Assembly (NCBI GenBank): GCA_017937385.1
Contig: JAGBDR010000019.1
Coordinates: 1 to 39,273, forward strand
DNA length: 39,273 nt
Reading direction: 5' to 3'
Source of the DNA: Parabacteroides sp.
GTDB taxonomy: Bacteria > Bacteroidota > Bacteroidia > Bacteroidales > Tannerellaceae
The translations under genes were made by a program, and so were the position numbers. Each line of letters begins with the position of its first letter. The stretch's first letter is position 1. This document shows, one piece after another, positions 17,700 to 25,704 of the stretch. The notes below the pieces were generated by a model. The model saw only the letters and a list, made by a program, of their open reading frames with translations, was not told where the DNA came from and did no database searches.

Positions 17700-20600
17700 T
17701 TAATATATTAATACTTTAAAACTCTCTCTTTTCCCTTTATTCAAGACTTGCAAATAGTAAAGACCTTTGCCTAATCCATCTACAGGAACAGACAATTCTG
17801 TACTATTTGTTTCTTTCAATAGGCACAGACGACCGGCTGAATCATACAAATACAATCGGCTATCTGAGCGTAGCCCTTTCACATAGATACGATTTTCAGC
17901 CTTAATAAAGCAAGCTGAAACCAAATCTGCACCAATCGATTCCAAACCGGTCGGAACAGCCTCCACCCGAATCGTTTTCAAAACGGAATTGGCCAAATTA
18001 TAATTTTCATTCCCCAATTGTATTGCCTTAATCATCGTCTCACCTGACAATGTATCGGCAACCAACCACCATTCGCTGCCAATTCGTTCTACTTTGGCAA
18101 TCGTTTCGTTCTCGGAAGTGTATTCAACTGGCAAGCCAGAAGTGGCCGTTGCCTCCAAACGAATTTTCTCCTTCGCCTTCATCGTTCTCAGTTGTTGTGT
18201 CCATTGGATGATCTGGTTGGCTTTCTCTATGGTCAGTTTGACCTCCTTCATTCCGAAATAAGAACCATCCTCGATCGAAATCTGTACAACATAGATTCCG
18301 GCATTTGTAGAGGGTGTTGTCGTAGAGGCAGATTCTCCTTCTTTCCGGTAAGTGACGACAGCCTTTCTTTTATCTACACGGGTATCATTGATTTGATAGT
18401 CCATTGCATGGGGCTTGCCATCATACATGCAAACCTTATCCTCGGCAAGGATCTCAACGGATGCATCTTGTTTCGTAATCTTCAGGTTTGTAATGCCACA
18501 ATAGACGACATTACCATCATAGGAATTTTCCACAGCAAACAATACCCGGAACACCTTGTTTTTCACCCAGGCAGATATTTCTTTCGAGAAGTGGGATTCG
18601 CGAACGTAATCCGTATTTGAAATGGTCATGACCGTATCCCGCTTGTCAGAATCCAAATAAGCCAATACGACGTGCATTTTTTCTTGTTGGTCCTTTTTCG
18701 CATATTTACCGACAAAGTCAAAAGACAAATCGATTTTATTGGAAACTGTTTTAGCAAAGAATGTTGTTGTCACATACGAACTATGGTTGGTATGCCAATA
18801 ATAATCGTCTTTACCCGGTAGCTTATCGACAGTCCAACTGCCACTATTGATTGACGGAATCTTTTCATCAAATTTATTCTCATACGGCAACGGTCTGAAA
18901 GATAAAAATTCATGAGCACCGATATCTGTCTTTTCCCCCATTGGTCGAGGATATCCAGACATATCTTCTATCGGCAATGATTGATCCATATCCGGCATTC
19001 CCATATCAATCGCCGATGAACCCTCGGAAAGACTGAAGTCTGCATTTTTCAACTCTTCCAATTGTTTGTCATTCGTGGCATTTCCGATAAAAGAAGTCGG
19101 TCGTTGGAATTTGAGTTCCTTCAGTGTCGCCAAAAAATTGCCGCTTCCACTCACATAACTGTCTGTGAAAATCGAATATGAACTACGACTATACGAAGTA
19201 CTTTCACTAAAAGTACCGACCATAATACTGTTTGTCAAATGACCTATATTCTCATTTCCTGAAAACGATTTGTTATTCGCTATTGTGCAGTTGGTGTAAT
19301 AACCATCTGCGATACCTCCATAGGATGGGGCATAGTTGTTGTAGATGTCACAATTAGAACAGGAAGACCCTGAAACACCTCCTCCGGTTGCTCCGGCTTT
19401 GTTGTTGAAGATGGAACATCCTCGGACGGTTCCCCCCTCGATTCCACCACCATCATTCAAAGTTTCGTTATCATAAATCTGAGAATTTTCCAAATATCCT
19501 CCATAAACACCGCCCCCATCTCCAACAGCAAAATTATTACGAATAATACAATTATATACATAACATCCACAAACACCACCACCGTCTCTTTCGGTTGTAT
19601 TGTTTTCTATTACACAATCATACAAGTTTGTTCCCCAAGCTCCACAATTTTCATTACCATAAATATGACAGTTATAGGCAGAACCACCATTTACCCCATT
19701 ACCATTATTATAAATATTACAGTTATATAACGTTGAACCTGTAGTACCATAAGTTTTATTATCATGAATTATACAATCATATAATTCACCTCCAGTAGCA
19801 CCTCCTTCGTTTTGATAAAACAAACAATTACAAGCAATCTTAGAAATAGAAGCTCCACGTTCATTTCCAAACACTTCAGTTTCATATAATTCATCACAGC
19901 TTATACTTGAACAATGCATATTATTATAAACTTTGCTATTACGACAAATGTTGACAATTACATAAGGTGCTGAATGACTTTTAGTAAAAACATTATCATA
20001 AACGTCACAACCATTCATTCTTTTTCCCTTTATTGGAGTACCTTGTGAATAATATGCCCCTTCAACATGATTATGAAAAAATACACTATTATCAATCAAG
20101 TCAGCTTGATTAACAATACACCCTATATTATGATGAATCGATGACTCCTTTATGGACAACATTGAATTATCATAACAATAAAACAAATAGGAACTATAAC
20201 AATTATTATAACAAATTTCACACTCTGATATCACAAATCGATCTTCTCCCTTAACCTCGAAAATTCTTCCTCCATCCGTTATCTTAAATCCAGAGAAATA
20301 AGTATCATTTGAATATCCTGTCGAATTAAATTCAGCTATTAGATAACGATAATCATTAGAATTATTTTCCTGTACTTCCAGCACATGATTGTCATCATCA
20401 ACTGTCCACTTCCTTGACTTACTACCGACATTTCCACTCAGAATCGTTTCATTCGCAAATTCCCACGGTTCTACTTTTCCATTTTGATTCCGGTCTTTTT
20501 TCTCCCGTTGTTCCAACTTTGTCTCCACTCCTTTAAATCCACCATAAAGAGAGACACCGGACTTAAAACTATAATTTATATAAATAGGAGGCGTATTAGG

Positions 20601-20810
20601 TATCATAGGTACAAGGTACGTTCCTCCTGCTACCCAAACCTCATCCCCTGCCGAAGCCTTATCGATCATATCCTGAATACTTCCTGAGGCATTCGACCAC
20701 GAAGAGCCGTCACCTGTGGCTCCACTTTTCACATAATAAACTGTTTTTGCGTTTGCCTGAAACGATAACAGGCACAAAAACAAAACGATTGATTTCTTTA
20801 GCATAGCCAT
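17700..20810 (-). CDS. Secreted right-handed beta-helix protein with MBG-like domain and type IX sorting tail
   Basis: This is a 1036-residue protein. A signal peptide (to about residue 22, ending ANA) leads into VYYVKSGATGDGSSWSNA, typical of the start of a parallel beta-helix. Residues about 335-505 are regular coils with an NC-x-I-x-NN pattern: first 18-residue coils, then 22-residue coils with DGGGV turns. Middle beta-sandwich regions follow, then an MBG-like Ig domain (about 775-870) and an Ig-like segment. The last 75 residues (LYLYDSAGRLC ... GLYYLQV ... ESFKVLIY) resemble the type A sorting domain used by the type IX system. It is probably a surface adhesin or glycan-binding/degrading protein; no catalytic residues can be assigned. 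The 5' half is strongly AT-rich. A second ATG lies two codons in. Confidence 0.88.
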   Translation of the reverse strand: MAMLKKSIVLFLCLLSFQANAKTVYYVKSGATGDGSSWSNASGSIQDMIDKASAGDEVWVAGGTYLVPMIPNTPPIYINYSFKSGVSLYGGFKGVETKLEQREKKDRNQNGKVEPWEFANETILSGNVGSKSRKWTVDDDNHVLEVQENNSNDYRYLIAEFNSTGYSNDTYFSGFKITDGGRIFEVKGEDRFVISECEICYNNCYSSYLFYCYDNSMLSIKESSIHHNIGCIVNQADLIDNSVFFHNHVEGAYYSQGTPIKGKRMNGCDVYDNVFTKSHSAPYVIVNICRNSKVYNNMHCSSISCDELYETEVFGNERGASISKIACNCLFYQNEGGATGGELYDCIIHDNKTYGTTGSTLYNCNIYNNGNGVNGGSAYNCHIYGNENCGAWGTNLYDCVIENNTTERDGGGVCGCYVYNCIIRNNFAVGDGGGVYGGYLENSQIYDNETLNDGGGIEGGTVRGCSIFNNKAGATGGGVSGSSCSNCDIYNNYAPSYGGIADGYYTNCTIANNKSFSGNENIGHLTNSIMVGTFSESTSYSRSSYSIFTDSYVSGSGNFLATLKELKFQRPTSFIGNATNDKQLEELKNADFSLSEGSSAIDMGMPDMDQSLPIEDMSGYPRPMGEKTDIGAHEFLSFRPLPYENKFDEKIPSINSGSWTVDKLPGKDDYYWHTNHSSYVTTTFFAKTVSNKIDLSFDFVGKYAKKDQQEKMHVVLAYLDSDKRDTVMTISNTDYVRESHFSKEISAWVKNKVFRVLFAVENSYDGNVVYCGITNLKITKQDASVEILAEDKVCMYDGKPHAMDYQINDTRVDKRKAVVTYRKEGESASTTTPSTNAGIYVVQISIEDGSYFGMKEVKLTIEKANQIIQWTQQLRTMKAKEKIRLEATATSGLPVEYTSENETIAKVERIGSEWWLVADTLSGETMIKAIQLGNENYNLANSVLKTIRVEAVPTGLESIGADLVSACFIKAENRIYVKGLRSDSRLYLYDSAGRLCLLKETNSTELSVPVDGLGKGLYYLQVLNKGKRESFKVLIY

Positions 20811-20819
20811 AAAAATAAG

Positions 20820-21545
20820 TTATTGAATCATTAAGTTTAATTGTTCATCCAAATGTTTTTTCAATCGCTTGGCCATTGGGTTAAATGTCCAATAAGTTAC
20901 CCCGGCAGAGATAGGCGCACCTATTAATGGGATAATTTTAGAAACGCTTTTAGCAAATCCATCCTTTGTCAGTTTTATTCCAATCCATTTAGCTACTTGC
21001 TTGGCAACATTATAAACAGCATATTTAGTCAATGTCTTTTTAGGCAAACGAATCGCCACTTGTTTGGCAAATTCCATACTTAAATGTTGTACAGTCTCTG
21101 TAGCAGCCTGTGATCCCATCATGACACCGGTAAACAAAGTCAGTACCTGTGCTGTTTCATCATCCAATTGCCCTTGTTCATTTTGCAAATCAGGCCATCC
21201 ATAGAGATACAACAACTTCTGAATCAAAGCAAAAACGTGTGCGTAAAACTGAGCTATATCAGCCGGAATACTTGCTGCCAATCCCCATCCTCCAGGCAAA
21301 CCGGCCAACGCTGAAACGCCACAAACCAATGTCAAATGATACTTTATACAACCATTTGCAATTTTTGAGAGTTGGGTTCTGTTTAACACTTTAAGTGGAG
21401 AATCCGTAACTGCAATATTCAGCTGGCTTGAATTGCAATAAACAGCCAATTCTTTACGCAAAAAGGCTTCACGATCCACTTTGACAACAGGAATAGCCAT
21501 CGCCGATTTCAATGCCTTATTCCATAGATCCATAGTATCAACCAT
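20820..21545 (-). CDS. EcsC family protein
   Basis: This is a 241-residue protein. The EcsC signature is the hydrophobic, glycine/alanine-rich centre (GVSALAGLPGGWGLAASIPADIAQFYAHVFALIQKLLYLYG, about residues 75-115), followed by a second segment LTLFTGVMMGSQAA and a third PLIGAPISAGVTYW near the C-terminus. EcsC-domain proteins are poorly understood, and membrane association is likely. The gene is first in a tight cluster: its stop is 9 bases before the beta-helix gene. No TAnnTTTG promoter lies in the 57 bases between its ATG and the T-run of the RNA candidate upstream, so read-through or an attenuator-like arrangement is possible. A second ATG lies at codon 5. Confidence 0.85.
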   Translation of the reverse strand: MVDTMDLWNKALKSAMAIPVVKVDREAFLRKELAVYCNSSQLNIAVTDSPLKVLNRTQLSKIANGCIKYHLTLVCGVSALAGLPGGWGLAASIPADIAQFYAHVFALIQKLLYLYGWPDLQNEQGQLDDETAQVLTLFTGVMMGSQAATETVQHLSMEFAKQVAIRLPKKTLTKYAVYNVAKQVAKWIGIKLTKDGFAKSVSKIIPLIGAPISAGVTYWTFNPMAKRLKKHLDEQLNLMIQ

Positions 21546-21602
21546 ATTTTTCAGTCTGTCTCCCTGTTTCCATCCGTTCGACGTTGCTATTTTTTTAAAG
21601 GT

Positions 21603-21890
21603 TACAAAAAAAAGAGGCGTGGAAACTGTTTTAATCTCTTATCTGTATTAGAGGTATCGCCAAACACCCACGGAACAAATAATAAACAACAGTCCCACGC
21701 CTTTATGTATATCATCTTCCCATACACATGGAAATATGTATATACCAAAGACGTGAGCGTTTTTTCTGTTGCTATTACACTTGTTCCGTTTTGAAAATTG
21801 GCGATTTTCTAATACAAGAATAATATCTTAAAAACGCTCTTTATAAAAATGTCCTTCCGTTCGAATCCTCTCTTGGCTTCTATTTGGAAT
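21603..21890 (-). ncRNA. Candidate structured RNA or leader ending in an intrinsic terminator
   Basis: Three stacked structures occur on the minus strand. A rod is made of GAGCGTTTTT/AAAAACGCTC (21755-21764 with 21830-21839), CTTGT/ACAAG (21780-21784 with 21814-21818) and GAAAAT/ATTTTC (21793-21798 with 21804-21809). A hairpin spans 21707-21745 (GTATAT/ATATAC outside, TTCC-AT/ATGGAA inside). A terminal stem pairs AGGCGTGG-ACTGTT (21615-21622, 21625-21630) with 21688-21693 and 21695-21702 and is followed by eight Ts (21613-21606). A -7 element at 21903-21896 would start transcription near 21890. It matches no RNA family I can recall: RNase P, tmRNA and SRP signatures are absent. It may be a free RNA or a leader of the EcsC gene. 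Confidence 0.5.
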
Positions 21891-21895
21891 TGGGA

Positions 21896-21903
21896 CAAAT
21901 GTA
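21896..21903 (-). promoter_or_regulatory. -7 element upstream of the structured RNA candidate
   Basis: TACATTTG on the minus strand is a perfect TAnnTTTG. The best upstream element is TTTA (21924-21921), 17 bases away instead of 19-21, so the promoter is plausible but imperfect. Confidence 0.45.
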
Positions 21904-22003
21904 CAAATTAATCTTTGATGTAAAGTAATTACTCCCCCAAAATAAATTACAAAAGCCTTCTGTTCTTCTGATAAAGAAATGAAAAACTTATTGTTGTGTT
22001 TGT

Positions 22004-22069
22004 GTTCCCTGCCCATGAAACTATTGTTTCCTGCCCATGAAATAATAGTTTCCCACTGGTGAAACAAAG
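22004..22069. repeat. Three diverged 22-bp palindromic tandem repeats
   Basis: Units lie at 22004-22025, 22026-22047 and 22048-22069. Each has arms GTTTC (or GTTCC) and GAAAC (or GAAAT), an 8-base centre (CTGCCCAT twice, then CCACTGGT) and a 4-base spacer. Aligned with the array at 1-141, the GTTTCCTGCCCAT-type unit agrees at 18 of 22 positions and keeps the same 5-8-5-4 geometry. Confidence 0.85.
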
Positions 22070-22287
22070 TTAGACATGCCGAGGAACTGATTAATTTAAC
22101 TCATGAAGAATCCTCTTTGTGGCCTATGACAAAGAAGGAAAATCATCTGGATTTTTCTTCTGCCATTGCAAATACATCTGATATATCAATGGATTTGTCT
22201 CGGTTAATTAATGACAAGGATAAATTGGATAATTATAATGGAGCCAAAGATACGATGCTGTTTAAATCCGAATTATTAGAAGCTTGA
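22063..22287 (+). pseudogene. ORF remnant of unknown origin
   Basis: An open frame runs from just after a stop at 22060-22062 through 75 codons to TGA at 22285. It begins inside the last palindromic repeat, so a native start is missing; the first ATG is at 22126 (53 codons before the stop). The peptide is charged and soluble (MTKKENHLDFSSAIANTSD, ending FKSELLEA) with no recognisable family. Its composition looks like real coding sequence, so I read it as the 3' end of a gene whose front was lost at the repeat junction. Confidence 0.4.
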
Positions 22288-22359
22288 TATGTTTAAGAGT
22301 GGATCAATCATACACGGGCTATTCCAACTAAAACATGAGACAAAAGATAAATATGCTCT

Positions 22360-22392
22360 GTATCGAAAAGCGCTTACAGCGCTTTTCGATAC
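22360..22392. terminator. Perfect 14-bp hairpin after the FAD oxidoreductase gene
   Basis: GTATCGAAAAGCGC (22360-22373) and its exact complement (22379-22392) flank a 5-base loop TTACA. It begins 22 bases past the stop codon of the minus-strand gene. The sequence beyond it on the minus strand is only moderately T-rich (AGAGCATATTTATCTTTTG), so termination is likely but not canonical. Confidence 0.65.
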
Positions 22393-22414
22393 ATCCATGC
22401 ACCTTTTCCTGATC

Positions 22415-24001
22415 CTAATTCACCCCCAAATATCCAGCAACCCCTTCCGCACAGCGTTCACCATCGATGGCGGCGGAGACAATGCCGCCGGCGTAGCCGG
22501 CACCTTCGCCGCAGGGGAAAAGGCCACGCAGGGTGATATGCTGGTAGCTTTCCTTGTCGCGCAGGATACGGACGGGCGAGGAGGTTCGGGTCTCTACCCC
22601 GATCATGACGGCGTCGTTGGTCAGGAAGCCTTTGGAGATTTTACCGAAATGGCGGAAGCCTTCACGCAGGCGATGGGTGACGAACTCCGGCATCCAGAAA
22701 TGCAACGGAGAAGCCAACAGGCCGGGCGTATAAGAGGATTCGGGAAGATCGAATGAGTTTTTCTTATTCACGAAATCCACCATCCGTTGTGCAGGGGCAG
22801 TTTGCTTCATCCCGCCGTTCAGCCAGCAAAGTTCTTCCAAACGCTCCTGGAATGCCATCAAGGCAAGGGGCGAATCCGGGCTGACTCTCCTCTCTTCGTG
22901 TTTCATTAATTCCGGATAGTCTTCCGGACGCACTTCCACTACCATACCGGAGTTCGACCAGCGGGAACCTCGGTTGGAAGGAGACATTCCGTTGACTACC
23001 ACCTGACGGGGACCGCTTGCCGCCGGAACAACGAATCCACCGGGACACATACAGAAAGAATAGACTCCCCGCCCGCCTGCCTGCGTCACAAAGCTGTATT
23101 CGGCGGCCGGCAGATAGTTGCCTCTGCCCTCTTTGCGATGATATTGTATCTGGTCGATCAGTTTTTGCGGATGTTCCAGACGGACACCGACTGCAATGCC
23201 TTTGGCTTCGATCGGGATTTGACGGTCGTGGAGGTAACGGTACACGTCGCGGGCGGAATGGCCCGTTGCCAGAATGACCGGACCGGAAAAGCTTTCGCCT
23301 GTATTCGTTTCAACCCCTATGACTTCCCCGTCCCGCATGACCAAAGCATCCATGCGCGTCTCGAAATGGACCTCTCCGCCGCAACGGATGATCTGTTCGC
23401 GGATATGCTCGATCACACGCGGCAACTTGTCCGTACCGATATGCGGATGGGCATCCGCCAAGATCGAAGTGCTTGCCCCGAACTGGCAGAAGAGATTCAG
23501 GATCTTATCGACCGAGCCCCGTTTCTTGCTGCGGGTGTAAAGTTTGCCGTCGGAATAGGCACCGGCTCCCCCCTCGCCGAAACTGTAGTTGGACTCTCCG
23601 TCCACCTTATGTTCGCGGCTGATCAGGGCGATATCCTTTTTCCGTTCGCGCACATTCTTACCCCGTTCGATCACGATCGGGCGCAACCCCAGTTCGATCA
23701 GGCGGAGAGCGGCAAACAAACCGCCGGGACCTGCTCCCACCACCACGACCGGTTTTCCGGCCGACACATCCTTATATTCCACCGACCGGAATTCCGGTTC
23801 GTCCGGCTCCTCGTCGATAAAAGCACGCAGTTTGACATTCAGATAGATCGTACGCTGACGCGCGTCGATGGAACGTTTCAACACCCGGACGGTGTGAATG
23901 TGCGGAACGGATGCTCCCGTTTCGCGGGCTACCACTTGCTTCAACGACTGTTCGTTGGCTGCCTCTTCGGGCAATATACGGAGTTGTAATTCTTGTATCA
24001 T
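22415..24001 (-). CDS. FAD-dependent dehydrogenase (COG2509-type NAD(P)/FAD oxidoreductase)
   Basis: This is a 528-residue flavoprotein. The N-terminal 80 residues form a small alpha-beta domain seen in this family (VPHIHTVRVLKRSIDAR). The FAD-binding fold starts with VVVVGAGPGG at 85-94 and continues with IERGKNVRERKKDI, SFGEGGAGAYSDGKLYTR and VILATGHSARDVY. It ends with LFPCGEGAGYAGGIVSAAIDG, the classic FAD-ribityl motif. The substrate and reaction are unknown for the family. The start is ATG at 24001, preceded by AAAGAAGTAACG and two bases after the upstream stop; a longer frame to 24166 overlaps the barrel gene and is rejected. It is the last gene of the radA operon. Confidence 0.93.
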   Translation of the reverse strand: MIQELQLRILPEEAANEQSLKQVVARETGASVPHIHTVRVLKRSIDARQRTIYLNVKLRAFIDEEPDEPEFRSVEYKDVSAGKPVVVVGAGPGGLFAALRLIELGLRPIVIERGKNVRERKKDIALISREHKVDGESNYSFGEGGAGAYSDGKLYTRSKKRGSVDKILNLFCQFGASTSILADAHPHIGTDKLPRVIEHIREQIIRCGGEVHFETRMDALVMRDGEVIGVETNTGESFSGPVILATGHSARDVYRYLHDRQIPIEAKGIAVGVRLEHPQKLIDQIQYHRKEGRGNYLPAAEYSFVTQAGGRGVYSFCMCPGGFVVPAASGPRQVVVNGMSPSNRGSRWSNSGMVVEVRPEDYPELMKHEERRVSPDSPLALMAFQERLEELCWLNGGMKQTAPAQRMVDFVNKKNSFDLPESSYTPGLLASPLHFWMPEFVTHRLREGFRHFGKISKGFLTNDAVMIGVETRTSSPVRILRDKESYQHITLRGLFPCGEGAGYAGGIVSAAIDGERCAEGVAGYLGVN

Positions 24002-24003
24002 CG

Positions 24004-24714
24004 TTACTTCTTTAAATTCAAATAAAAAATCAAACCGGCTTGCGCCCGGTATCCGCTCCAATCCACGTTGAAAGTCGACGGGAGCCCCGGATCCTGCCGC
24101 TGATGCTTCTGTTTCACGACATCCCATTCGTAGGCGACACTCACGTTCAGCGCGACACGGCGGCACAGGCCGAACTTGATCCCGAAAGCCGGCTCCACAA
24201 AGAAATTCTTACCGGAAAAACAGGTTTCCAGTTGATAGCCGACCGTCGGGTCCGACTCGACAAACAGACGGTTCGCCTCCTGTACCCGGTTCAACACGAC
24301 ACCTGTCGAAAGCTGTACATACGGTTCGAATGTAAAGATACTGATTTTTTCTTTCACTAAGCAAAAGCGGTAAAAAATGCCGAACTTATATCCCTTGTCG
24401 CGCAGCTCGTAGTTGCAGGAACCGGAATAATCCGTTATCCCCGTCTTGCCTGCCGTATTCATGTAGCTGAAAAGTACTCCTGCCTGATGGCGGCGCCATT
24501 CGAACCCGACGCGGGTGTCTTGCGTCACATAACCGGGAAAAAGGTCCGTCACCTGCGCATTGGTAACAGGAAGCTGTTGATTTTTCAAGCGTTTTTTCAT
24601 GTCGGACATCTGGTAAGTACCGTGTCCGATATTATATTCGACAGTCAAGGACTGGGCTTGCCCGAAACGACCGGATAGAAACAAGAGGGCGATAAAAAAC
24701 AATACTTTTTTCAT
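24004..24714 (-). CDS. Outer-membrane beta-barrel protein, unknown function
   Basis: This is a 236-residue protein. The signal peptide MKKVLFFIALLFLSGRFGQAQ ends at a typical AQA-Q site. The mature part alternates polar and aromatic residues in strands such as QAGVLFSYMN, YKFGIFYRFCLV, FTFEPYVQLSTGVVL and YRAQAGLIFYLNL, as in small 8-10-strand porin-like barrels of Bacteroidota. Its ATG overlaps the stop of the lipoprotein gene by 4 bases (ATGA), so the two are translationally coupled. No function can be assigned. Confidence 0.85.
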   Translation of the reverse strand: MKKVLFFIALLFLSGRFGQAQSLTVEYNIGHGTYQMSDMKKRLKNQQLPVTNAQVTDLFPGYVTQDTRVGFEWRRHQAGVLFSYMNTAGKTGITDYSGSCNYELRDKGYKFGIFYRFCLVKEKISIFTFEPYVQLSTGVVLNRVQEANRLFVESDPTVGYQLETCFSGKNFFVEPAFGIKFGLCRRVALNVSVAYEWDVVKQKHQRQDPGLPSTFNVDWSGYRAQAGLIFYLNLKK

Positions 24715-25697
24715 TTCTTCGGATCATTTTCGAGGGTAAATGTATAGTTCACTGTATTATAGCCCCAATTATCGACGGGAGAGAAACGCAATTCGACTAC
24801 GCCGGTTTCTTGTCCGGCAAGGGGAAACTCCACTGTGCCGTCTGTCACCTTCTCCGCCACAACCCCACCGTTGTAGACGACATCGACCGCCGAACGGTAA
24901 GGGTATGTCCACGACAAACATACACGGTCCTCTTTCCCATAGGTGACCTGGACCTGCGGCTCGGCCCGCTCCAAGTCGAGCGATCCGAGCGAGCAAGGAC
25001 GGTCGGCATCCGACTTGAAATAGAGATAGACTTTATAAGTTCCTTTCTCTCCGGCATAATGCGTATCGACATACGAACAGGGGTCGAAATCGGCCCTTTG
25101 TACAACATAAGTGGCATGGGTATTCCCGTCAACCGTCGTAAACTCGATCCGGTAATGGCTGAACCGGTCGCGAAGCGACTCGTCCACCTCCCAGGATATT
25201 TCGGCCCGTCCCTCTTCATTCACCCGGTGCCGCAAAGAGAGATCCGATTCGGTACGCGCATGGATCTTGAGCGACCAACTGCGTTTTTCCACATACTGTT
25301 CCGCCCCGACCTGCCCGGCTACCGTCCCGTCATTCATCCGGGCGAAGACTTCGCATGACAACTCGTATGAACCATTCGGAATCCGGTCCACATCCAACAT
25401 GAAATCACATCGTGCCCCCTCACTTTCCCATTCCATCTCGCCCAAACGGACGATCATCCTCTCCGCCTCGAATCCGGCCAACAGATAGAGTTCACAACTG
25501 GCAACTCCGCTATTTTCGACTATATAGGCCTTCTCGTCCGGATGATAGGCAAATCCATTGAACTGCGCACCCATCAAAATCGAATCGACCGGATGCTTTC
25601 CCAAATCCACCCAATTCTCCCCTAACCGATACTCGCAACTTGCGAATAGGAAGAAAACGCTCACAAATAGATAAACAACACTTTTATTCATATACAT
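24711..25697 (-). CDS. Lipoprotein with fibronectin-like beta-sandwich domains
   Basis: This is a 328-residue protein. A signal peptide with lipobox FASC places the acylated cysteine at C21. There is no other membrane segment. The body reads as two or three beta-sandwich units: SCEVFARMNDGTVAGQV, then a fibronectin III-like repeat (RAEISWEVDESLRDRFSHYRIEFTTVDG), then another (VCLSWTYPYRSAVDVVYNGGVV). No specific family is recognised. The gene starts 7 bp after radA and overlaps the barrel gene. Two ATGs (25697 and 25691) are possible starts. The pairing with an outer-membrane barrel suggests a small envelope assembly. Confidence 0.82.
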   Translation of the reverse strand: MYMNKSVVYLFVSVFFLFASCEYRLGENWVDLGKHPVDSILMGAQFNGFAYHPDEKAYIVENSGVASCELYLLAGFEAERMIVRLGEMEWESEGARCDFMLDVDRIPNGSYELSCEVFARMNDGTVAGQVGAEQYVEKRSWSLKIHARTESDLSLRHRVNEEGRAEISWEVDESLRDRFSHYRIEFTTVDGNTHATYVVQRADFDPCSYVDTHYAGEKGTYKVYLYFKSDADRPCSLGSLDLERAEPQVQVTYGKEDRVCLSWTYPYRSAVDVVYNGGVVAEKVTDGTVEFPLAGQETGVVELRFSPVDNWGYNTVNYTFTLENDPKK

Positions 25698-25704
25698 ATT
25701 ATAT

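Noticed and set aside
21755-21764. RNase P RNA, tmRNA or SRP RNA
   Set aside because: The conserved cores of these RNAs (for example GAGGAAAGTCC or the GGTCAGG-GGAAGG SRP loop) are absent from the region.
21850-21900. tRNA 3' end suggested by GTTCGAATCC
   Set aside because: The T-stem cannot pair (TTCCG against CCTCT), there is no acceptor partner, and no anticodon arm exists nearby.
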